A model generated the notes under the pieces. The model worked only from the letters and a program-made list of their open reading frames with translations. It did not search any database and was not told the DNA's origin. Position numbers and translations under genes: made by a program. DNA of 64,000 nt from Treponema sp. (GTDB taxonomy: Bacteria; Spirochaetota; Spirochaetia; Treponematales; Treponemataceae). The stretch spans positions 62,001-126,000 of the forward strand of contig JAKSLY010000001.1 in assembly GCA_024400955.1 (NCBI GenBank), read 5' to 3'. Below, in pieces: positions 16,261-24,403 of this stretch; positions within the stretch are counted from its first letter, which is position 1, and every line of letters begins with the position of its first letter.

Positions 16261-16893
16261 GTGTCAGGTGCAAAGGTTTTAGGAAAGTCGATTCTTCTTT
16301 TGATTCTCATTGTAATTCTCGTCATGTTTGGAATGCTCTGGTTTGATTACCTTGGCGTTATTCATGCAAAAAAGACTTTTGCTCCCCTGTTCCGCATGGT
16401 GGGGCTTGCCCCCCAGACTTCCATTTCTGCTTCTTCCGTAAAGGAACTTGTTGAAGCGGACCTGGACAACGATCGTTTTGCAAAGCGCCTTGAAGCCCTG
16501 GACATTCGTTCGGAAGAACTGTCAAAGCGCGAGGCCGACGTAAAGATTCAGGAAGATGCTAATGCCCAGGTTGCCCTTGAACTTGAGGACCGTGAAAAAA
16601 CACAGGCAGAAAGAGAAAAAACATTTAATAATTTAGTAAAAAAATACGATGATAGAAGTGTAAACATCGAACAGATTGTTGCAAACCTTAACGGTATGCC
16701 GCCAAAGAATGCGGTTGCAATTCTTACAGCCATGGATGACCAGGACGTAATCGACGTTCTGCGCAAGGCTGATGAAGTTGCGGCAGCTTCCGGCGAAGCT
16801 TCTACAGTCGCTTACTGGCTTTCCTTGATGCCAGGAGAAAGGGCTGCTGAGATCCAGCGCAAAATGGCAAACAAGCCGCTTTCAATTAACTAG
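16261..16893 (+). CDS. flbB: FlbB, periplasmic flagellar collar protein
   Basis: A 210-residue protein with an N-terminal membrane helix (about 8-30), a coiled coil rich in Glu/Lys (about 85-140) and a MotE/MgtE-N-like C-terminal domain ('NLNGMPPKNAVAILTAMDDQDVIDVLRKAD'). Size, layout and position directly before fliK-flgD-flgE match FlbB of Borrelia, which builds the base of the spirochaete-specific motor collar. The start is GTG 16261 after GGTGGGG. It is the first gene behind the sigma-28 promoter. Confidence 0.82.
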   Translation: MSGAKVLGKSILLLILIVILVMFGMLWFDYLGVIHAKKTFAPLFRMVGLAPQTSISASSVKELVEADLDNDRFAKRLEALDIRSEELSKREADVKIQEDANAQVALELEDREKTQAEREKTFNNLVKKYDDRSVNIEQIVANLNGMPPKNAVAILTAMDDQDVIDVLRKADEVAAASGEASTVAYWLSLMPGERAAEIQRKMANKPLSIN

Positions 16894-16941
16894 GTTGCAT
16901 AATGAGGTCTGTTCCGGATGTTTGATTTTCCGGAGGTATTC

Positions 16942-18420
16942 ATGCAGGCCTTGAATCTACAGATTGCAAACAATGAAAATGCACCAGAACTTGCAAAGGT
17001 GCAGTCAAAGCCTTATTCCGTAAAGAAAGAAAACAGGACGTCCAGACCATCCTTTGGGGACATGATTGAATCCATGTCACGAAAAAAGGCCGATCCTGCA
17101 TCAAGAATTTCAGAACCGGAAAATCCAGAAAAAATTTCAAGAACCACGGAAAGTGCCGAATCTGCCAGGGAAGAAAAGCCGTCGGAAGTTGCTTCTGAAA
17201 AGGCAAATGCAAGAACTGAACCTAAAAGGCAGGTGAATGACCAGGGTGAAGAACTTGCTGCATCGGAAAAATCTCTTTCTGTGGAAGAACAGCCGGTAAA
17301 GGTTGATTTCATCCAGTATGAACAGATTGCCCAGGATGTGTCTGCTGCTCCAAGAATCGTTGACATGCAGGCTGTGGAAGACGAATACCTTCTGGACGAC
17401 GTTCAGATTGATTTCCTGAGGACTTCCGCAAAGACAGAAAGCATCGATGACCTTCTTGCCAACGCTTCGGAATTCGTTCCCTTTGACAATGAAGAGACCC
17501 TTGTTGCCTCTGCACAGAATCTTTCCCTTGATGACCCGGAAAAATTCCTCGACATGGTGGATGTTACTGACGAAAACCGCCAGGCTTCTGACTCCGATAT
17601 TTCAATGATGACTGCCGTCATGGGTGGGGCTTCACAGATGCAATCCGCCACTGCCACGGCCGAAACCATTCCTTCAGAAAAGAAGGATTTCTTCAATATT
17701 GATGTTGTGGACAGGAAGGGCGACAGGAACATGACCATGAAGTCCTTTATAGAAGAGACTTTCACCGTAACTGATGAAAGAACGGAAAATTCCTTTGTTG
17801 CCGAGCTTGAAAAGAAGGGCGACAGTTCCATGGACATGGAAAAGTCATTCCAGGAAAGCCAGTCCAACAGCCTTGATCTTGCCATGACCCTTACGGAAAC
17901 TGCAGAGAAAAACATTCTCGCTTCTGACAGCCAGAGTGCAGGAGCAACAGGTTCAACATTCCAGCAGATGCTCACCCAGCAGATCGAGACCAGCGCCCCT
18001 GATTTTGTAAAGGCGGGTTCAATCGTTCTCCGCGACAACAACCAGGGACAAATCAACATGATTTTAAAGCCTGAATCCCTCGGAAATGTTAAGTTCAATC
18101 TTCATGTTTCCGATAATGTAATTACGGGACAGATTACCGTACACAGTAAGGAAGCTTTTGAAGCTTTCAGGCAGAACTTGGACAATTTGAGGCAGGCATT
18201 CCAGGACAGCGGATTCGAAAATGCCAGCTTGAATTTAAGCCTTGCTGAAAACAGTTCTGGATCATTCCAGCAGAGCCAGCAGCACCAGAGTTCCGAAAAG
18301 TTCCTTTCTGAAAAAGCTTATGGAAACTATGTCTCGTCCGCTGATTCAGACGATTATGCTTCTGCCTCGCCGGCTGCCTATGATGCAGGTTCGGACAGAC
18401 AGGTAAGCATTGTCGCATAA
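16942..18420 (+). CDS. fliK: FliK-type hook-length control protein
   Basis: A 492-residue protein. The N-terminal two thirds are hydrophilic, Glu/Ser/Lys-rich and low in predicted structure. The last 150 residues carry the Flg_hook domain ('LRDNNQGQINMILKPESLGNVKFNLHVSDNVITGQITVHSKEAFEAFRQNLDNLRQAF') that in FliK contacts FlhB to switch export from hook to filament proteins. GGAGG at 16932-16936 fixes the start at ATG 16942 instead of the ATG 8 codons upstream. Called Tap1 or FlbC in other spirochaetes. Confidence 0.85.
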   Translation: MQALNLQIANNENAPELAKVQSKPYSVKKENRTSRPSFGDMIESMSRKKADPASRISEPENPEKISRTTESAESAREEKPSEVASEKANARTEPKRQVNDQGEELAASEKSLSVEEQPVKVDFIQYEQIAQDVSAAPRIVDMQAVEDEYLLDDVQIDFLRTSAKTESIDDLLANASEFVPFDNEETLVASAQNLSLDDPEKFLDMVDVTDENRQASDSDISMMTAVMGGASQMQSATATAETIPSEKKDFFNIDVVDRKGDRNMTMKSFIEETFTVTDERTENSFVAELEKKGDSSMDMEKSFQESQSNSLDLAMTLTETAEKNILASDSQSAGATGSTFQQMLTQQIETSAPDFVKAGSIVLRDNNQGQINMILKPESLGNVKFNLHVSDNVITGQITVHSKEAFEAFRQNLDNLRQAFQDSGFENASLNLSLAENSSGSFQQSQQHQSSEKFLSEKAYGNYVSSADSDDYASASPAAYDAGSDRQVSIVA

Positions 18421-18453
18421 AACCGAAAGGTTGATTCTTAAGGAGAATTGAAG

Positions 18454-18903
18454 ATGGAAGGAATCCAGCTTGATACAAAGCTAAGCCAGCAGGAAATTGC
18501 AAAGCTTACAATGCAGAATGACACGTTCAACAAGTCCCTTGTAGTTGAAGGCCGCAAGACATCCCATGAACTTGGAAAGGACGACTTTCTCAAGCTCCTG
18601 ATTGCACAGCTTTCACATCAGGATCCTACAAAGCCAACTGACAACACTCAGATGATTGCACAGATGGCACAGTTCAGTTCCCTTGAACAGATGACAAACA
18701 TGAACCAGGAATTCGCCAAGATGAACCAGATGCTGGTTTCTTCCCAGGGCGTAAACACCATCGGAAAGACCGTTGACCTTGATGTTGGCGGAATGACAAC
18801 TACCGGTGTTGTGGAAGCCGTTACATACGGCCAGAACCCACAGGTTCGCGTAGGCAACATGTACTACGACATGAAGCAGATAACTGCCGTGTATGGCGAA
18901 TGA
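18454..18903 (+). CDS. flgD: FlgD hook cap protein
   Basis: A 149-residue hook-assembly scaffold. The conserved N-terminal block 'LGKDDFLKLLIAQLSHQDPTKPTDNTQMIAQMAQFSSLEQM' is diagnostic of FlgD. The protein is short: after about residue 100 there is only a small beta domain ('GKTVDLDVGGMTTTGVVEAVTYG'), as usual in spirochaetes. AGGAG with 8-nt spacing selects ATG 18454 over a TTG two codons earlier. Confidence 0.93.
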   Translation: MEGIQLDTKLSQQEIAKLTMQNDTFNKSLVVEGRKTSHELGKDDFLKLLIAQLSHQDPTKPTDNTQMIAQMAQFSSLEQMTNMNQEFAKMNQMLVSSQGVNTIGKTVDLDVGGMTTTGVVEAVTYGQNPQVRVGNMYYDMKQITAVYGE

Positions 18904-18931
18904 GACCTGGCTTCATAAAAAAAGGTAAATT

Positions 18932-18950
18932 AATCTGCAGTCTGCAGATT
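18932..18950. promoter_or_regulatory. perfect inverted repeat between flgD and flgE
   Basis: AATCTGCAG and CTGCAGATT (9-bp arms) flank a single T. As DNA it looks like an operator-type palindrome; as RNA it would form a short hairpin. It sits 42 nt before flgE and could affect flgE expression relative to flgD. No T-run follows, so it is not a terminator. Confidence 0.5.
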
Positions 18951-18992
18951 TACATATTGGGCAAATAAAAGACAAATCAAGAGGGTAATTTT

Positions 18993-20384
18993 ATGATGAG
19001 ATCTTTGTATGCAGGCGTTTCTGGCTTGCAGAACCACCAGACCAGAATGGATGTAATTGGAAACAACATTTCCAATGTAAACACATACGGTTTCAAGAAG
19101 GGCCGTGCAACATTCCAGGACATGATCAGCCAGCAGCTTAACGGTGCAGCACGTCCAACAGAAGAAGTCGGTGGCGTAAACCCTAAGGAAGTGGGACTCG
19201 GTATGAGCGTTGCCACAATCGACACAATCTTTACACAGGGTAATCTTCAGACAACTGGCAACGGAACAGACCTTGCAATTCAGGGAAACGGTTTCTTCGT
19301 AATGAAGAACGGAGACCAGACATATTACACACGTGCCGGTGTATTTGGTACGGACTCAAACGGAACACTCGTAAATCCTGCAAACGGAATGAGGGTACAG
19401 GGTTGGATGGCAGAAAACGTAAACGGCCGCCAGATCGTGCGCAACTCTGCAACACCAACTGACCTTGTGATTCCTGTAGGACAGAAGGATCCGCCAAAGG
19501 CAACAGAAAACGTAAAGTATTTCTGCAACCTTAACAAGAACACACCGGAAATCCCGGAAAACCCAACTGCAGACCAGGTTCTCGAAGGAACATGGCAGAC
19601 GGAAATCAACATCTACGATACTTACGGAAACGCACATCAGGTACAGATGAACTTTGCAAAGGTTCCAGGAAACCCTAACCAGTGGACAGTAAGCGTAAAC
19701 GTAGATCCTGACAATGCTGAATTCACACAGACAAGAATCGGCTTTGGCGGAACAGACGGACAGGCAAACACATACACACTTAACTTTGACAACACTGGAA
19801 AGCTTCAGTCTGTAATCGACAGCGCAGGAAACACATCAAACCCAACTGGAGAAATCGTACTCCAGGCATCATACACTGTTGCAGATTCAAATGCAGACGG
19901 TGACGGAAATCCATACCGCCAGACTTTCAACCTTAACCTTGGAACAATCGGCAGCATGGAAAACACCATCACTCAGGCTGCATCAAAGTCAACAACAAAG
20001 GCAAACTACCAGGACGGATACAAGCTTGGTTACCTTGACAACTTCAAGATCGACCAGAGCGGCGTAATCACAGGCGTATACTCAAACGGTTCTGTACGCA
20101 CCATCGGTCAGGTTGCAATGGCTTCCTTCACAAACCAGGGCGGCCTTGAAAAGAAGGGTGACAACACTTACGCAGAAAGCATCAACTCCGGCATGGCAAA
20201 CATCGGAGAAAGCTCAACTGCAGGTAAGGGCAAGATCATTGCAGGAACCCTTGAAATGTCAAACGTTGACCTTACGGAACAGCTTACTGACATGATCGTA
20301 ACACAGCGCGGTTTTGAATCAAACGCAAAGACGATCCAGACTGGCGACAGCATGCTCGAGACAGTACTGGGACTCAAGCGCTAG
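18993..20384 (+). CDS. flgE: FlgE hook protein with cross-linking residues
   Basis: A 463-residue hook protein. N-terminal '[36 protein letters not shown]' and C-terminal '[36 protein letters not shown]' are the helical rod/hook core domains. Cys178 is the only cysteine in the protein and Lys165 lies 13 residues before it. These are the same positions reported to form the self-catalysed lysinoalanine bond between neighbouring hook subunits in Treponema denticola. GAGGG lies 7 nt before the ATG. A structured region and a terminator follow. Confidence 0.96.
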   Translation: MMRSLYAGVSGLQNHQTRMDVIGNNISNVNTYGFKKGRATFQDMISQQLNGAARPTEEVGGVNPKEVGLGMSVATIDTIFTQGNLQTTGNGTDLAIQGNGFFVMKNGDQTYYTRAGVFGTDSNGTLVNPANGMRVQGWMAENVNGRQIVRNSATPTDLVIPVGQKDPPKATENVKYFCNLNKNTPEIPENPTADQVLEGTWQTEINIYDTYGNAHQVQMNFAKVPGNPNQWTVSVNVDPDNAEFTQTRIGFGGTDGQANTYTLNFDNTGKLQSVIDSAGNTSNPTGEIVLQASYTVADSNADGDGNPYRQTFNLNLGTIGSMENTITQAASKSTTKANYQDGYKLGYLDNFKIDQSGVITGVYSNGSVRTIGQVAMASFTNQGGLEKKGDNTYAESINSGMANIGESSTAGKGKIIAGTLEMSNVDLTEQLTDMIVTQRGFESNAKTIQTGDSMLETVLGLKR

Positions 20385-20399
20385 TAGCAGAAACTGGTA

Positions 20400-20592
20400 A
20401 AACATGAATGCAGGAAGCTCAACCTCGTGACCTGCATCCGTTTTAGCAGGCCATGGGTGCAGGCAAGGTTTTGGATTGCATGCATTCCGTGGCCCATATT
20501 CAGGCTGTCCGGGAACCCATGGTTTTTCCAGACAGCATCCAGCCCAACTTTTTTCCGTATGGATGAACCCTCGTCCATGCGGATTTTTTTTT
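20400..20592 (+). ncRNA. structured 3' UTR or small RNA after flgE
   Basis: No plausible coding sequence. Successive self-complementary arms are visible: ATGCAGG/CCTGCAT (20408-20414 with 20431-20437), GGCCATGG/CCGTGGCC (20449-20456 with 20487-20494, one G-U), GCTGTC/GACAGC (20504-20509 with 20531-20536), then the terminator hairpin. It could be the flgE mRNA tail or a processed small RNA. I see no promoter of its own and no match to a known RNA family. Confidence 0.35.
20555..20592 (+). terminator. rho-independent terminator of the flgE transcript
   Basis: CCGTATGGA (20555-20563), 10-nt loop, TCCATGCGG (20574-20582, one G-U pair), then A and nine T. It ends the first part of the flagellar block about 200 nt after the flgE stop. 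Confidence 0.85.
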
Positions 20593-20619
20593 GGAGCAGA
20601 TTCAACCAGCTAAACGGGC

Positions 20620-20675
20620 TTTCCGGGGTTCCGTGCCTTCGCACTCCATTGCTTCGCAACGGCTGCGCCGCCCCT
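20620..20675. repeat. GC-rich stretch of small nested hairpins
   Basis: A GC-rich stretch of small hairpins (GTGC-CTTC-GCAC; TTGC-TTC-GCAA; outer CCGT/ACGG) followed by a CG-rich run. Composition differs from the genes on both sides. It looks like a dispersed intergenic repeat; no second copy is present in this window. Confidence 0.4.
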
Positions 20676-20744
20676 CCAATCCCGGCTAGGTTTGTCCCCC
20701 AATCCCGGTTAAGTTGGTCCGCTATTCCCGGCTAGGTTGGTCCT
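20676..20744. repeat. three tandem 23-bp repeats
   Basis: Units start at 20676, 20699 and 20722. Each contains the core TCCCGG(C/T)TA(G/A)GTTTGTCC or GTTGGTCC, differing at a few positions. The array ends 5 nt before the rpoZ -35 box, so it could bind a regulator of rpoZ-miaA or be an inert direct-repeat remnant. Confidence 0.7.
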
Positions 20745-20749
20745 TTCAA

Positions 20750-20778
20750 TTGACATCTATATGCTTTTTCAATAGAAT
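20750..20778 (+). promoter_or_regulatory. sigma-70 promoter for rpoZ-miaA
   Basis: Perfect TTGACA (20750-20755), 17-nt spacer, TAGAAT (20773-20778). It gives a leader of about 22 nt containing GAGGGG before the ATG at 20808. Confidence 0.8.
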
Positions 20779-20807
20779 AAAACAATATCTTTTTTGAGGG
20801 GTGAACC

Positions 20808-21035
20808 ATGATTTTTCCATTGGAAGAACTTGCAAAATTTAAGGGCGGAATGTATGGAATCACGGTAGCTGCCAGCCGCCGCGCTTTTCAGCTTGCAAAA
20901 CTTGCCATGTACAAGGAACCTGAAATCGCAGAAGAAGTTGAAGAAAATGACGGAAAGGTAGTAAGCCTTGCAGCACGCCAGCTTTTCTCAGGCGACGTTA
21001 AGTATTCAATCGAGTCACAGGCTACAATCGACTAA
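20808..21035 (+). CDS. rpoZ: RNA polymerase omega subunit (RpoZ-like)
   Basis: A 75-residue protein. 'GGMYGITVAASRRAFQLAKLA' corresponds to the omega signature '(N)RFELVxxAARRARQL', followed by an acidic segment and 'VSLAARQLFSGDV', as in omega proteins that end soon after this helix. Omega helps the beta' subunit fold and assemble. It is small and divergent, but position before miaA and size fit. GAGGGG precedes the ATG. Confidence 0.7.
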   Translation: MIFPLEELAKFKGGMYGITVAASRRAFQLAKLAMYKEPEIAEEVEENDGKVVSLAARQLFSGDVKYSIESQATID

Positions 21036-21036
21036 C

Positions 21037-21978
21037 TTGATTCCCGTAATCGTAATATTTGCACCTACTGCGTGCGGAAAGACTGCTTTGACAATGAATC
21101 TTTTTGGCAAGGGCAGTCTTTTTCATTTTAAAAGGCAGGCGGAAATCATAAGCGCCGACAGCCAGGCCGTATACCGCCATTTTGACATAGGAACTGCAAA
21201 ACCCTCCCTGGAAGAACGCCAGCTTCTTGCCCATCACATGATCGACATCTGCGACCCTGAGGAACAGTTTGGGGTGGGTCAGTTCATGGAAAGGGCAGAC
21301 AGCCTCTGTTCTTCCATATATCAGGAAAACAGCATTCCCGTCATTGTCGGTGGAACCGGCTTTTACATCAGGAACTTCATCCTTGGTCTTCCAAAAACGC
21401 CGGAAAGCCGTCCTGAAGTCAGGGCAATGGTAAGGCAGAAACTTGCAGATCTTGGAAACCAGGCCCTTCATAACGAACTTGAGCTTTACGATCCGGTTTC
21501 TGCCGCCAAAATCAACGTCAATGATGAATACAGGATTTGCCGTGCCCTGGAAGTCTACTATTCAACAGGGATTCCCTTGAGTGCATGCAGGCTGCCTGAT
21601 GAGCCAAGGAAGGAGTATTCCTTCTGCACCATAATCCTTGACCGTCCCCGTGAAGAGCTTTACAGCCGCATAGACCTGCGCGTGGACCAGATGTTCGACA
21701 TGGGCCTTGAGAAGGAAGTTCAGGCTCTTGTCAACATGGGCTATGGAATGGATACCCCTGCCATGAAGGCCATAGGTTACAGCGAATTCTTTGCCGACGG
21801 TGCTTTCATGAGCCTTGGAATTGATGCCATAAGGGAAAAAATCAAGAATGACAGCCACAGGTATGCAAAAAAGCAGTACACCTACATGCGAGGAATTCCC
21901 GGGGCAAAAATCGTACCTGCGGAAGATATTGGTGCCGTTTCCGGCATAGTTTCTTCATTTATGGAAGAAAATACTTGA
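21037..21978 (+). CDS. miaA: tRNA dimethylallyltransferase MiaA
   Basis: A 313-residue enzyme that isopentenylates A37 of tRNAs reading UNN codons. The P-loop 'APTACGKT' is near residue 9 (the usual first Gly is Ala). 'ISADSQAVYRHFDIGTAKPS', 'HHMIDICDPEEQFGVGQF', 'GGTGFYIRNF' and 'AIGYSEFF' are diagnostic MiaA blocks. The start is taken as TTG 21037, one base after the rpoZ stop, because the protein would then begin directly before the first beta strand. There is no Shine-Dalgarno site, which indicates translational coupling. Confidence 0.92.
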   Translation: MIPVIVIFAPTACGKTALTMNLFGKGSLFHFKRQAEIISADSQAVYRHFDIGTAKPSLEERQLLAHHMIDICDPEEQFGVGQFMERADSLCSSIYQENSIPVIVGGTGFYIRNFILGLPKTPESRPEVRAMVRQKLADLGNQALHNELELYDPVSAAKINVNDEYRICRALEVYYSTGIPLSACRLPDEPRKEYSFCTIILDRPREELYSRIDLRVDQMFDMGLEKEVQALVNMGYGMDTPAMKAIGYSEFFADGAFMSLGIDAIREKIKNDSHRYAKKQYTYMRGIPGAKIVPAEDIGAVSGIVSSFMEENT

Positions 21979-22003
21979 CGCAACGGGATTTACAGTTCAT
22001 ATT
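21975..22003 (+). promoter_or_regulatory. sigma-70 promoter for flbD-motA-motB
   Basis: TTGACG (21975-21980, overlapping the miaA stop), 17-nt spacer, CATATT (21998-22003), 8 nt before ATG 22012. The start codon has no Shine-Dalgarno site, so the transcript may be leaderless. Confidence 0.5.
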
Positions 22004-22011
22004 TATAGAAT

Positions 22012-22203
22012 ATGATTAGAGTCGAACATTTAAATGGGAAAGTGTTCTGGTTAAATCCTCATCAGGTGGAAAGCATGGAACAGAACCCGGACCTGACGGT
22101 GACTCTTCTTTCGGGAAAAAAGGTTGTCATAAAGGGAACTCCGGAAGAATTCATAGATAAAATTGTTGAATATAGAAAAAAGATTGGTATGCAAGAACTG
22201 TAG
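22012..22203 (+). CDS. flbD: FlbD, small flagellar protein
   Basis: A 63-residue protein of the SwrD/FlbD family ('MIRVEHLNGKVFWLNPHQVESMEQNPDLTVTLLSGKKVVIKGTPEEF'), always found before motA. In Bacillus the homologue SwrD raises motor torque. It is the first gene of the second flagellar unit, 27 nt before motA. Confidence 0.9.
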   Translation: MIRVEHLNGKVFWLNPHQVESMEQNPDLTVTLLSGKKVVIKGTPEEFIDKIVEYRKKIGMQEL

Positions 22204-22230
22204 CCTTTCTGATTTATTTGGGAGGAATAA

Positions 22231-23013
22231 ATGGATTTAGCGACAATTATCGGCTTTATTGGCGGTGTTGCCATGGTTCTTCTTGGTGTTATTTCATCAG
22301 GATCTTCAGTCGGAGGTATCGTCGACATCCCGTCTGTAATCATCGTTGTCGGTGGTTCATACATGGCTCTCTTCATTTCATCACCACTTAACATGGTGCT
22401 TGGTATTTGGGGAATCATCGGCCGTACAATGAAGGTTTTCGATTACGGCGAAAAAAATACAGTTCAGAACATGGTTCAGCTTTCGGAAAAGGCCCGACGC
22501 GAAGGTATCCTTGCCCTTGAAGAAGGTCTTGATGATCTTGACGATGCATTCCTTAAGGAAGGCTTGCGCCTCATGATCGACGGTAACGACGGTTCGGCAA
22601 TCCGTTCAATCCTTGAAAACGAAATGGCACAGTGCGAAGGCCGCCACATGCAGTGGGCAGGTATCCTTAACCAGTGGGCAGGTTATGCTCCAGGTTGGGG
22701 TATGCTTGGTACAGTTATCGGTCTTATCGGTATGTTGAACAACCTTGAAGACAAGTCATCCCTCGGTCCTAACATGGCCGTTGCCCTTATTACGACTCTT
22801 TATGGATCCATGCTTGCCAACTGGCTCTTTGGTCCTCTTGCTACAAAGCTTCTTGCACAGAATTCCCGCGAAATCAACTCAAAGGAAATGATTCTTGAGG
22901 GAGTTCTTTCCATTCAGGCCGGTGACAACCCGCGCATTCTCGGTCAGAAACTCCTTACCTATCTTGATCCTAAGACAAGAAAGGCTATTGAAGCTGACGT
23001 TCTTAAAGACTAA
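22231..23013 (+). CDS. motA: MotA stator protein
   Basis: A 260-residue membrane protein with four transmembrane segments (about 3-20, 30-50, 148-170, 180-203). The cytoplasmic loop holds the charged 'ARREGILALEEGL' element (88-100) that contacts FliG. 'APGWGMLGTVIGLIGML' with Pro154 and 'LGPNMAVALITTLYG' with Pro180 line the ion channel with MotB. GGGAGG precedes the ATG. Confidence 0.95.
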   Translation: MDLATIIGFIGGVAMVLLGVISSGSSVGGIVDIPSVIIVVGGSYMALFISSPLNMVLGIWGIIGRTMKVFDYGEKNTVQNMVQLSEKARREGILALEEGLDDLDDAFLKEGLRLMIDGNDGSAIRSILENEMAQCEGRHMQWAGILNQWAGYAPGWGMLGTVIGLIGMLNNLEDKSSLGPNMAVALITTLYGSMLANWLFGPLATKLLAQNSREINSKEMILEGVLSIQAGDNPRILGQKLLTYLDPKTRKAIEADVLKD

Positions 23014-23032
23014 TCCGGCTGGCAGGTAAAAG

Positions 23033-23752
23033 ATGGCTAAAGAAAAAAAGGAACCGGAGAAACCGAGTACCGCGTGGCAGGGTACATATGGTGACATGAT
23101 CACCCTCATGCTCTGCTTCTTCGTTATGCTTTATGATCCTACGGAATCAGATGCCGTTCAGATGGCGGCTCTTCAGGCTTCTCTTTCAAACAATAATCCG
23201 GGTGGCGGTATTTCCGTAAGTCCTGGAAGCATGGCAGACCTTGGTAACGTGGTTAGTGCACTCCCTTCAATGGAAAAGGGAAAGGCTCTTGGACCTGCAA
23301 TGAAGAAGGCTGTCTCAAGCTTTACTCCTGAAGTAAAATCCAACAAGGTTACAATCACAAGTGATGAAAGGGGAATCATCATTTCCCTTGCTTCGGATTC
23401 TTTCTTTGAGGAAGGAAGTGCAGACCTTAATATTGAAGAATCCCGCGAGACTCTCCTGAGGCTTGCAAAATTCTTCGAGGCACCGGAAGTTGCCGGCAGA
23501 AGATGGAGGATCGAGGGTCATACGGACAATCGTGCCGTTTCTCCCTTCGGCTTTTATCCAAGCAACTGGGAGCTTTCGGCAGCCCGTGCAGCAAATGTTC
23601 TTCACTATCTTTCGGATTTTGGTGTGGACGAGCAGCAGTTTTCAATTGCTGGATATGCGGATACAAGACCAAAGTTCAGCAATGATACGGCAGAAGGCAG
23701 GGCATACAACCGGCGTGTGGATGTAATCATTCTTGACGACGGACATTTTTAA
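23033..23752 (+). CDS. motB: MotB stator protein
   Basis: A 239-residue protein with one membrane helix (about 18-34), channel Asp21 in '[16 protein letters not shown]', a plug/linker region, and a C-terminal OmpA-type peptidoglycan-binding domain ('[10 protein letters not shown]...[16 protein letters not shown]...RRVDVIIL', about 160-237). It anchors the stator and conducts the driving ion. It follows motA by 19 nt. Confidence 0.95.
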   Translation: MAKEKKEPEKPSTAWQGTYGDMITLMLCFFVMLYDPTESDAVQMAALQASLSNNNPGGGISVSPGSMADLGNVVSALPSMEKGKALGPAMKKAVSSFTPEVKSNKVTITSDERGIIISLASDSFFEEGSADLNIEESRETLLRLAKFFEAPEVAGRRWRIEGHTDNRAVSPFGFYPSNWELSAARAANVLHYLSDFGVDEQQFSIAGYADTRPKFSNDTAEGRAYNRRVDVIILDDGHF

Positions 23753-23766
23753 TACAATTTTTTTGC

Positions 23767-23793
23767 TAACATAAAAAAATCAGATGCCGATAA
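23767..23793 (+). promoter_or_regulatory. sigma-28 (FliA) promoter for fliL onward
   Basis: TAACATAA (23767-23774), 11 nt, perfect GCCGATAA (23786-23793), in the only sizeable gap (75 nt) between motB and fliL. It could drive fliL-fliM-fliY and the export genes separately from motAB. Confidence 0.8.
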
Positions 23794-23827
23794 AATAGGT
23801 GAGTGATTTTAAATTTGGGAGGATGTT

Positions 23828-24379
23828 ATGGCAGAAGAAGACGACGCAGCAGCTTTGGGCGACATGGATGGTGACGCTCCATCAGCCGGAAAGAAGGGCG
23901 GTCTCAAGGGGGCATTGCCTCAGCTCTTGAAGTTCGTTCTTATTGGTGTTGCAGCTGTAATTTTCATCGTTACAATCGTAGTTATTACAACAAAGATTCT
24001 CAATAAAGGTGGAAGTGCCCAGACGGCAATTCCTATCAGTGAAGAGTATACAGTCAAGCGTGAATCATACGACTGGTATACTTCCCTTGACCAGATCAGA
24101 ACATCGACAAGTGATCCTGTTCCTGCAAGCGTAAGTGTTACAATCGCACTTGGCTACAAAAAGGATGACAAGACTGCTTCTACGGAAATCACGGAACGCC
24201 GCATTGAAATCATCGATTTCCTTCGCCGCTTTTTCTCGGAGCAGACTGTTGAAGACCTTCGTCCTCAGAACGAAGAAGTCATTCGCCAGCAGATTCGTGA
24301 CCAGATTAACGACGATATTTTGAGCAACTCCAGAATTCGTGACGTACGATTCACGGGAAAAGACGTAGTACAGCAGTAA
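23828..24379 (+). CDS. fliL: FliL stator-associated protein
   Basis: A 183-residue inner-membrane protein. After a charged N-terminus there is one membrane helix (about 36-58), then a periplasmic domain with 'VSVTIALGYKKDDKTASTEITERRIEIIDFLRRFFSEQTVEDL', the stomatin-like FliL domain. It surrounds and strengthens stators. GGGAGG lies upstream of the ATG. Confidence 0.92.
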   Translation: MAEEDDAAALGDMDGDAPSAGKKGGLKGALPQLLKFVLIGVAAVIFIVTIVVITTKILNKGGSAQTAIPISEEYTVKRESYDWYTSLDQIRTSTSDPVPASVSVTIALGYKKDDKTASTEITERRIEIIDFLRRFFSEQTVEDLRPQNEEVIRQQIRDQINDDILSNSRIRDVRFTGKDVVQQ

Positions 24380-24403
24380 GCTGAAACCAAGGTGGAATAA
24401 GAC

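Noticed and set aside
17403-18098. 231-codon open frame on minus opposite fliK
   Set aside because: The fliK frame has a good GGAGG start and a Flg_hook domain; the opposite frame has neither motif nor start signal.
20381-20735. Overlapping open frames on both strands in the gap after flgE
   Set aside because: They run through a terminator hairpin and repeats, lack ribosome sites and show no protein-like pattern; the region reads as non-coding.
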